Source of the DNA: Eukaryota sp. TZLM1-RC
Lineage: Eukaryota; Metamonada: BaSk clade
Length of the DNA: 64,000 nucleotides
Assembly: GCA_040285825.1 (NCBI GenBank)
Contig: JAUPSS010000004.1
Coordinates: 5,153,658 to 5,217,657 of the forward strand
Direction of reading: 5' to 3'
The notes below the pieces were generated by a model. It was not told the origin of the DNA. It did not search any database and worked only from the letters and a program-made list of their open reading frames with translations. Both the position numbers and the translations under genes were made by a program. Positions 54,721 through 62,556 of this stretch are shown in pieces. Each line of letters starts with the position of its first letter. The first letter of the stretch is position 1.

Positions 54721-55390
54721 ATGTCTGACATGCTGGTGATACCTGGTGATTGTTACTGTAATGTTAATGGAATTAAACCTGATCGTATATGCCCCATTGC
54801 CATTGGTGAATCTTTATCTCGTTTATTAGCATCGATTTTTTTTGATCGTGTCAAAGACAAAGCTTCTAATTTTTTAAATCCTCATCAATTTGGAATAAAA
54901 ACAATTGATGGTGCTTCTGTTGATGATCTTGCCTCTGATACTTCTTTTCAATTCAGAGGATAATAATTTTATTTTTAATCTCGACATCAAAAATGCTTTT
55001 AATTCTGTGAAACAAAAAGCAATTTTTCAAGTAATTAAATCTAATTTACCTGGACTTTCAAGTTTTCTCTACCACTTTTATGGTAAAGAATCAGATTTAA
55101 TATTTAATTTATTTGGTTTTCAATCATTATCCGGGGTAAAACAAGGTGATCCTTTTAGCCCTTTATTTAGCTGTTCACAAAACTTTAAATATCATTAAGC
55201 AAAAATACCCTTCCCTAAAAATAGTTGCTGATATGGATGATATATCCCTGATTGGTTCATTTGATTTACTACATCGCAATTCCAAGGACAAAGCAATGGA
55301 ACTGGCAGGCCTTGTTTCAACAGGAATTTTGACAGGGGGTCTCAAGGTATCTGAAGCAGTCTACACAAGATTTGCAAAATAAAATCGGCT
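54721..55390 (+). mobile_element. Reverse transcriptase palm relic of an RLE retrotransposon (copy R11)
   Basis: Plus-strand blocks in three frames: IKPDRICPIAIGESLSRLLA (54774 on), FLNPHQFGIKTIDGA (RT finger region), LDIKNAFNSVKQKAIF (motif A, about 54980), GFQSLSGVKQGDPFSPLF (motif B, about 55120) and KIVADMDDISLIGSFDLL (motif C, DMDD for YMDD, about 55220). Frameshifts near 54950 and 55180. This is the best-kept RT core in the window; its thumb and endonuclease are missing. Confidence 0.85.
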
Positions 55391-55610
55391 GACCATTAAC
55401 CGACTCAGTTAAAGCTTTTGAAGAAAAAATAAGAATGTGAGAACTCGGAACTCGACCATCATGATCAACGTTAGATACAGATAAAAAAATCAAAATTTAA
55501 TTCCTCAATTCTTATTGTGAGCATTAGCTTAACTTTGTTTAGAAAACTGAAAAGGTGAAGTTGTTGGTGAACATTGTTACTGATATACTACAAGAAATTT
55601 ATTAATTATA

Positions 55611-58600
55611 CTATACACTTAACAAATCTTCAACATACAATAATTCACTCAAAGAAAAGTTTGCATACTCCGCTTCTTCTTTTTTCTTTTCAGCAAGTGA
55701 TTGATACTTTCCAAGTATAAAACGTGCAGAAAACATTTCCCTCAAAGTTAATTCATTTTGATTAAAATTAAATCTTTTCATTGCTTTATACCTTTTCTTC
55801 TGGCTAAATTTGATTGTTTTTTCTATATCTTTTGGTATATTTATCGTTGAAGGTCCTAATAATCTGATAATAACACTTGGTAACAAATCATAAATACAAA
55901 TATACATGGTTTTTTCGTCTCCTAATCTATTGTATAGAGGAACGTCTAATGATCGCAAGACTGTATTAACAACTTCTATATTCCTACTAGGGCTTAGAGG
56001 CGGTTTTAAAGCACAAAATAGTTTTTCTAGTTTAGAAATTTCGATAAAACCAAGGCCATCTGGATCTAAATCACTCCAAATACACATGAAATCCGAAACA
56101 TCAGAAGGAGCTACAGTTGCGTGTATATCCTTAGATGCAGACACATAAGCATCGACAACAGCAGCAGAAACTAGATTAATTAAAATAAACTTTCCAATAT
56201 AAATTAAAGGAATAAAAAACATTATTGATAAAAAAGTACCATGGCAATTGGGATTATCGGCTGGACAATAAGCCGAATTAAGCATTACCCCTTGCCATTC
56301 CTCCCCAGAAGTGGCGCGAATGAGAGTAAACATAGTAGAGAAAAACGTTCTAAAATGAGTAATTGGCTCAAAAAGACCATGTTTGACGATATTTGTAGGT
56401 ATACTACCAAAGAAATTCATTCCAAAAACAGCAAAAACAAAATAAAAAACAAAAGACACGGTAAACACCCCAAACAAAGCAGGCAAAGCAACCCTGGTTG
56501 TTCTGATTATTTTTCGTATAGAAACCAATTTTTTTGAAAGGCGAACAATTCTTAAAATCCTTAATGTTCTGAATAAAATAACAAACGATCCCAATGAGGA
56601 ATCTGAAAGAAGGGTAACAAGTGTGATTAAAACAACAAATAAGTCAAACAAATTCCAATTATCAACCCAAAACATTCGGCCTAATCCAATCATTTTGATT
56701 GTGATTTCGATTGCGAAAATGATTGTGAGAATATCGCCTAATAGTGTAATAAAATTCGTGAATTCTAGACCCATATCAGCATGATAAGACGCTAATAAAA
56801 GGGAATTAAAAACAATAAGTAAAGTTATTATTGGTTCAAAAAACTTGAAGTTACATAAATTAAAACAAAACTTTTTAATTAAACTTGAATTACTTGACGG
56901 TCGAATAGGGGTACAAATGCTGTTTGTAACACTATTCAAAACCAATCTAGCACGACGAACTTCATCAGTATCACCAGAAAGGTCTCTCAATTTTGCCGCA
57001 GTGTCAGAAAATTCCTCAGTTAAGAGGGAGATAAAAACATTTGCAACTACCCAGAAACCAAGAATGATAAAGCAAACAAAATACAGTAGAGATCCGAGAT
57101 CATTTACATAATGTCTGAAAGCCAGGGGTAGGTATTCCTGGGTGGAAAGGGAAAAGAGGGAATAAACAGCTTGGTAAAGGTTATCAAAACCAATTAATAA
57201 TCCAAATTCGTAATTTCCTTGCATAAAAGGAAGTCCACCAAAAATGAAAACTCCGACTATGCCAAAAACAACTAAAAAGATGACAAACAGTAAAGTTGCA
57301 TTTAGGATCGAAGGAAAAGCCAAAACTAGCGACTGGGAAACCAACTTTCCGCTTTTGGAAAGAGACAACAATCGTAGGGGTCGGAGTGCTCGAAGTGAAC
57401 GAACAAGGTAGAGTGATGAATCAATGGGTATAACTACTTCTAGAGAGGTTATAATAATAATAATAGAATCAAATGCAAGAAATGGTGATTTAAAAATACC
57501 ATTAACTCCAAATAAGGATAAGGCAATTGAATTAACAAAAAACTCAATTAAAAAAATCAATGCAATAATGTTTAGAATTATCTGCGAATAGGCTCTTGAC
57601 CAATGACTAGGGTCGACATCAGGCTGTTCAAGTGCCAAAATAATGCAAGAAATAAAAACAAATAAATAAATAATGAAATTAAATACTGAAGAATTACTTA
57701 ATTTGAGACAGAATCTACGGACTGGATGGTCAATATGGAAGAATTTAAGAGAATATTGGGCCTTCTCGTCAGGACTTGGCTTGACTTTGATTGACTTTCT
57801 TGAGTTTTCCAGGTCAATGACGTTACCCTTAGAATCGATACGGTCACAATCAACCTGGATTGATTGATCTTGAACTTGATCAGCTTTTCTAGCATCCACA
57901 AAGTTAACTATAATAATGCCAATTAGTAGATTAGTTAGTAAAAATGAGAAAACTATTATAATTGTAATGAAGAATAACCCCCCAATTAACCGATCCTTGG
58001 CAAAATCCAAAGTTTCAGCGCTTAGTCTGTCCCAAGCTTCACCAGTTGCTGTTAGCCAAGTATTTTCTAAAGATTTAAAGAAATTGAAAAAATAGAAACT
58101 ATTTGGATCATTCAATTCAGAAATTTTAGCAGAATCAAATATTTCAACGCCAATAGCGCTGAAGATGAACAATAAAATAATTAGAATAGTAATAAAAGGA
58201 GCGAGTTGCTTCATTGATGCCGCGATTGTGGATAATAGACGATGAAAAGATTTCCAAGATCGAGAAAGAGAAACAATTCTCAACACACGGATCAACCTGA
58301 AAACTCTTAACACGGAAAATCCTTTGAATTGGGGTAAATGAAGAATCAACTCTAGTAAAGCAAATGAAACAACAATTATATCAAAAGCATCGAAAAAAGA
58401 ATTTTTAAAGTGTTTAATTAAACCACCAGTACATCCAATGCGGAGAAGAACTTCAATAACAAAAAGAATTGTAATGATTTTGTTGACAACGGCTAAATTA
58501 TTTTCCAATTGCTCGCTCATATTATAGTGAAATACAGATAGAACAATAAGATTTGAAAGAACAAAAATTGTCGACAATAGCTCAAAATAGAAGGTCAAAA

Positions 58601-59795
58601 CTATTTTTGAACAACATCTCTTAATTAAACCAACTTTTTGGTCATTTTTACCTTTATTATTTGCAACTTCCTGAACATCAGTCTGAACTTCCTCATCTAT
58701 ATTATACAGCCTTCTAGTTTGCTCAGTAACTAAAACCAAGTTATATTCACCAGAAAATTCATCCTTTATCAAGCTAAACTCCTTATTATTATCAACTTCA
58801 CTGTATTTAGTGGCTATGATCGCCGTAAATAAGTTTAGTAAACAAAACGCACCGCCTATTGCAACAAAGAAAATGAACCAATAACCAAGATGACCCATTG
58901 ATTCAAAAGCAAAAGAAGCTTGGTGACTCCATCCTTCTAGAGTGAGTGACCAGAAAACATTTAAAATTGAATAAAAGATGTTGTCAAAGGACAGATAGTT
59001 ATTACGGGGATTAGGGAAACCTGACCGGCATTCATAATCAATCACGTCACATGATTGGCCAAAATTAGAAACTGAACATATATTAAACTGCTTCTCCCAA
59101 CCATCAATCAAAATGATGTCTTGATTTGATTGATTTATCGGCACACATCTATATTGAAAAACACCCCGAAACATATGAACACCGAAAACAGCACCAACAA
59201 ATACGAAAAAAGATAAAAAGATTAAAACTGGCCAAATAGCTGGGACTGTTCTTGCTAAGGATCTGGAAACCCTTTTCAAAGCAGGTACAGAATTGAGGGA
59301 CCGAAGGGGACGAAAGACACGTAAGAGACGGAAGATCGTGGGTCGTGAGGAGAGAAGAGGAGAGAAGGATATGATGGAGAGCAGAACAATGACAAAATCC
59401 ATGCATGAGAAGGGGTCACGGAGTAGGGAGTTTGGAGAAGTGAAGAGGCCAACAGCGATGGAACGTATAAGGATCTCAATGGTGAAGAAGGTTGTGAAGA
59501 CAAGATCGACGTAGAAGAGGACAGGTTCATGGGCTGAAGCTTGTTGGTGAGAGAGGAAGAATAGTGGGGCTACTGATAGCAGTACGATGAAAAGAACGAA
59601 CCAATCGAAGAAAGGGTTGAACACTAACTTTAAACAGGAAGTTCGAAGATTGGAATTGAGGTGGAAGAGACCGAGTGACCGTTCAGGAAGAACAAAACGG
59701 ACAGATTCTAAAGATGTAGTGAATGATGTTTTCTCATTGTTGGGTTGAACTGCGGCAGGTTGTAGTGGTTGGCTCATGTCAGAGGACGCTTCCAC
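55611..59795 (-). CDS. Four-domain voltage-gated cation channel, EEEE filter (CaV-like)
   Basis: A 1394-residue, single-exon membrane protein with four six-TM repeats (about 50-330, 395-640, 690-930 and 975-1215). Each S4 carries regularly spaced Arg: FRLLRVFRPLRS, LRVFRLIRVLRIVSLSR, VRSLRALRPLRLLSLSK and FRTLRILRIVRLSKK. Pore-loop filter residues read Glu287 (TLEGW), Glu586 (TGEAW), Glu887 (STQEY) and Glu1165 (SGEEW): a four-glutamate ring as in calcium channels, though repeat III lacks the usual E-G-W. An EF-hand-like loop follows repeat IV (DLDPDGLGFIEISKL, about 1242-1256). The short III-IV linker has no IFM-type inactivation motif. Shorter than animal CaV because the loops are short. Probably carries Ca2+ across the plasma or flagellar membrane. 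Confidence 0.95.
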   Translation of the reverse strand: MEASSDMSQPLQPAAVQPNNEKTSFTTSLESVRFVLPERSLGLFHLNSNLRTSCLKLVFNPFFDWFVLFIVLLSVAPLFFLSHQQASAHEPVLFYVDLVFTTFFTIEILIRSIAVGLFTSPNSLLRDPFSCMDFVIVLLSIISFSPLLSSRPTIFRLLRVFRPLRSLNSVPALKRVSRSLARTVPAIWPVLIFLSFFVFVGAVFGVHMFRGVFQYRCVPINQSNQDIILIDGWEKQFNICSVSNFGQSCDVIDYECRSGFPNPRNNYLSFDNIFYSILNVFWSLTLEGWSHQASFAFESMGHLGYWFIFFVAIGGAFCLLNLFTAIIATKYSEVDNNKEFSLIKDEFSGEYNLVLVTEQTRRLYNIDEEVQTDVQEVANNKGKNDQKVGLIKRCCSKIVLTFYFELLSTIFVLSNLIVLSVFHYNMSEQLENNLAVVNKIITILFVIEVLLRIGCTGGLIKHFKNSFFDAFDIIVVSFALLELILHLPQFKGFSVLRVFRLIRVLRIVSLSRSWKSFHRLLSTIAASMKQLAPFITILIILLFIFSAIGVEIFDSAKISELNDPNSFYFFNFFKSLENTWLTATGEAWDRLSAETLDFAKDRLIGGLFFITIIIVFSFLLTNLLIGIIIVNFVDARKADQVQDQSIQVDCDRIDSKGNVIDLENSRKSIKVKPSPDEKAQYSLKFFHIDHPVRRFCLKLSNSSVFNFIIYLFVFISCIILALEQPDVDPSHWSRAYSQIILNIIALIFLIEFFVNSIALSLFGVNGIFKSPFLAFDSIIIIITSLEVVIPIDSSLYLVRSLRALRPLRLLSLSKSGKLVSQSLVLAFPSILNATLLFVIFLVVFGIVGVFIFGGLPFMQGNYEFGLLIGFDNLYQAVYSLFSLSTQEYLPLAFRHYVNDLGSLLYFVCFIILGFWVVANVFISLLTEEFSDTAAKLRDLSGDTDEVRRARLVLNSVTNSICTPIRPSSNSSLIKKFCFNLCNFKFFEPIITLLIVFNSLLLASYHADMGLEFTNFITLLGDILTIIFAIEITIKMIGLGRMFWVDNWNLFDLFVVLITLVTLLSDSSLGSFVILFRTLRILRIVRLSKKLVSIRKIIRTTRVALPALFGVFTVSFVFYFVFAVFGMNFFGSIPTNIVKHGLFEPITHFRTFFSTMFTLIRATSGEEWQGVMLNSAYCPADNPNCHGTFLSIMFFIPLIYIGKFILINLVSAAVVDAYVSASKDIHATVAPSDVSDFMCIWSDLDPDGLGFIEISKLEKLFCALKPPLSPSRNIEVVNTVLRSLDVPLYNRLGDEKTMYICIYDLLPSVIIRLLGPSTINIPKDIEKTIKFSQKKRYKAMKRFNFNQNELTLREMFSARFILGKYQSLAEKKKEEAEYANFSLSELLYVEDLLSV

Positions 59796-60268
59796 GTGAT
59801 AGTTTTTGACTGAGTGTCGTCTTGAAGGTTTGGAAATTCTTTGACCAGTATATGCATTGTCTGTAATTCAATTGTGATTACTGATTTTCGACAATTTAAT
59901 GTTTTGCTTATTATATAATTTACTGATGCCATGTATTAACGACATGGATCACGTGTATCTTCTGGATCAAGTACATGGTTACTTCTTCCACCAACATCAC
60001 AAACAAAGAAATTCCCACGATAAGCAGTGGAATAAAGAACCATCTTGTTACAGCTAAAAGATTCTATCAACATTTTTCAAGGAATATTGTTACAGTGACA
60101 GTGGAGTAATGACTTCATCCATCTAACGATTCTTCATTACCAGCAATGATCAATTATGAATGTGCTGAAACTACTTGTAATGAAATAAGCAAAAAGTCTT
60201 GGAATGCAATTTCGAAATTGGTTGGCTCGTGTCGAATGTTTGTGGAATAGAGATCGAAATGCAAATTT
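59796..60268. other. Upstream region of the channel gene
   Basis: AT-rich 5' flank. Near 60225-60265 a short plus frame reads ECLWNRDRNANF, which resembles a Fanzor zinc-ribbon/RuvC-III end and may be a further relic; too short to call. Confidence 0.4.
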
Positions 60269-60577
60269 CAAAGACTGGCTGGACATCCTGAAAAACTCTA
60301 CCTTGCTGTGGGTTCTGCTAATTTCCCTTCTCATTGCCGAAAAAAGAATCGATATGGATCAGCAAGGGCTTTCAGAAAATCTTTGTGTTATCAAAAGAAC
60401 GTGAAGCACTTGTCAACCAGTGAATTTAATACAATCAAACTTTCAAGTTGTTGCATGGCCGAGAATACTCAAGCAGGCACATGGCAGATGCGTATTTGTA
60501 CTGAGTGTCAAATAGTATATAACAGAGATATTTCCGCTGCAAAAAATATTCAAATTAAGAAGAAAGCGGAATTGTGA
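60269..60577 (+). pseudogene. Fanzor C-terminal relic (copy Fz-d)
   Basis: Plus-strand: KLYLAVGSANFPSH, KNRYGSARAFRKSLCYQKN, VKHLSTSEFNTIKLSSCC, then RICTECQIVYNRDISAAKNI with a stop after KKKAEL. GSANF, S-EFNT (for DEYNT) and the zinc ribbon followed by YNRDISAAKNI are the last third of a TnpB/Fanzor. The RuvC-III Asp is intact (codon 60527-60529). The first half of the zinc ribbon has CC instead of CxxC. No N-terminal half is present. Confidence 0.75.
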
Positions 60578-60889
60578 CTGGAAAGATACATTTTCCAGAT
60601 GCTCGGTTGCGAAGATGAAAGGGGAACCTGAGCATACAGAAACAAAAACTTTTGAAAAACTGACATTTTATTTTGAGTTTTTTAATTTATTTTTGATTTT
60701 TTGAAAAACTTTTGAGACCGATCTACAAATACCTTAGTAGCATTTGGTAGATCCACTTAAATACATCAAGTCACGAGACTTTGTTCTGTGAAAGCAGTAG
60801 GTGTATTTGAGTGAGGTAGCCCATTGATGAAGATCATGATTGTCTTTGTCAAATGACGCTACATGTCTCCTACAGCCTGTGAGTAGACA

Positions 60890-61357
60890 TTGAGAAAGTT
60901 GAAGACAGGGGTGAATTTCACAGGGGAATGCAAGATAAGTGAAATTCACAGTAGTCATGGTAGATTTAACTCCATTATCAACAAAGGGAAAAAATTTGCA
61001 AACGGTCGAGAAGTAAAGGTGTGGTTTGGCAATGGAGGTGGTGGTACATCACGTCAAAAAGTGAAAACACCACGTAAGGCGTTTCTCAAGTTGTTACAAT
61101 GTTCATTTGCTAATGTGAAGATCGGAGATGAATATATGACATCTGCAAAGGTGAACTGCTGCAAGATGCTATACCAAAAGATCTATCGAGAAGTTGATGG
61201 TGAAGTTAAAGTTCACAACGCCTATTTCAGTTGTCCGGAACGTAATCAAGTTTGGTCTAGAGACATTTCTGCATCACTAAATCATCTAGAAATTGCAATT
61301 AGTGAGCACTACTATGGAACAAGACCAGAAGCGTTCCAGAGACCACAAAGAAACTAG
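60890..61357 (+). pseudogene. Fanzor C-terminal relic (copy Fz-e)
   Basis: An open frame of 155 codons. VKVWFGNGGGGTSRQKVKTP, RKAFLKLLQCSF, VKIGDEYMTSAKVNCCKMLY, then AYFSCPERNQVWSRDISASL and a tail YGTRPEAFQRPQRN. The order strand-GNG, DEYMTS, zinc ribbon, WSRD with SASLN matches Fanzor C-termini. The RuvC-III Asp (61262-61264) is kept, but zinc ligands look damaged (VNCC, and CPER for CPxC). No RuvC-I half is found upstream. The first ~45 residues do not match the family. Confidence 0.75.
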
Positions 61358-61559
61358 CTTCAAAGCTACGTATTGTTCTGGAGGAGAAATGGGCTCACTG
61401 AGATTGGTGGCCAATTATTCGAGGATTCTAGAACGTCTGTGAACGATCTCACCCAGGATGAAAGTTCTTAGAATAAGTTTGAATGATGCTTGACGAAAGT
61501 ATGCATTTCAAATGAAAACCACACATAATAGATTATTTTTGGATTCAAACCATTTGTAA

Positions 61560-61823
61560 ACTGAACCGGTTTGGTAAATGCATTTGGATTTGGACTCACA
61601 TGTGAAATGTTTCAAGAACTGCCAAAGTGAACTGTTGCAAAGTTTTCCATAAAGACCTTTACTTCATAGAGAATCGAGAAAAAAGTCTGAAGCCTTTTTT
61701 ACATGTCCAGAATGTGGAATGGCTTGGTCAAGAGATATGTCTACATCGAGAAACCAGTGGAAGATTGCAATAAGCGAGTACTGTTTGAACACAAGACCCC
61801 TAGCTTTCAGAAGACCTCAATAA
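61560..61823 (+). pseudogene. Fanzor C-terminal relic (copy Fz-f)
   Basis: A decayed near relative of Fz-e: TAKVNCCKVFHKDLYF, FFTCPECGMAWSRDMSTSRN and NTRPLAFRRPQ before a stop at 61821-61823. Here CPEC is intact where Fz-e has CPER, so the two can be compared position by position. Only about 75 codons survive. Confidence 0.7.
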
Positions 61824-62556
61824 GAGTCTTCAAATCTAAGGTATTTTGATCTAAGCCGATCATCTCCGGATGGTTAAGTTTAGACATGTGAATGTGGTTG
61901 AAGTATTGGAACTTGACATTTCAGAAAAAGTACTAATTAAGAAGGTATTTCCAGTGAATACCAGACATCTCACATCATTACATTAGATTACATTGCTGGA
62001 AAATGAAACATCGCAAGAATGACACTTGTTTAGGTACCGTCGAAACAGATAGGGAGAGAGAGAAAGGGAGAACTGTTGAGATAGATGAATGTGAAGAGTA
62101 CAAGAGGTAAAGGAAGGAGAAGGAAACTGGAAAAAACATACAGCTTAGTCGGATTAACAACGATCAGAACAGCTGGAGGGTTAATCGAGCTGATGTTGAT
62201 GACCACTAATAGAGATACAGTGGATAGGCATTTGATGCCATTGTGGAAATTAGCAATCAATTTGAAATTGCAATCAGCATGTCAGACATCGTGTCAGACA
62301 GCGAGATTATCTTCACTCTTCCCATTCTTCTAACATCATGCAGCAAAAGGAGAAAAACGATAACGAGGTTAAGGACTCAGTTCCCACCTCCACCTTCAAC
62401 CTTTTCTTCAAAGAACAGTAGAGTTCTTCTTCCTGAACTCCTCAGTCGGGAACAGTAATCCTGCCTTATAGGAATAAACGGAAGGTCAGAGCCTCGATCC
62501 TCGATCGTTCTGATCCTTCCGTAGGGGTATAGTATTGCACTTTTTTCAATCATCAT
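61824..62556. other. No supported gene; element 5' sequence suspected
   Basis: Contains overlapping short ORFs. At 62419-62456 the DNA TCTTCCTGAACTCCTCAGTC.. matches the leader of retrotransposon R9 (46767-46796, both encode TPQSGT), so part of this stretch is probably mobile-element 5' sequence. Confidence 0.45.
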
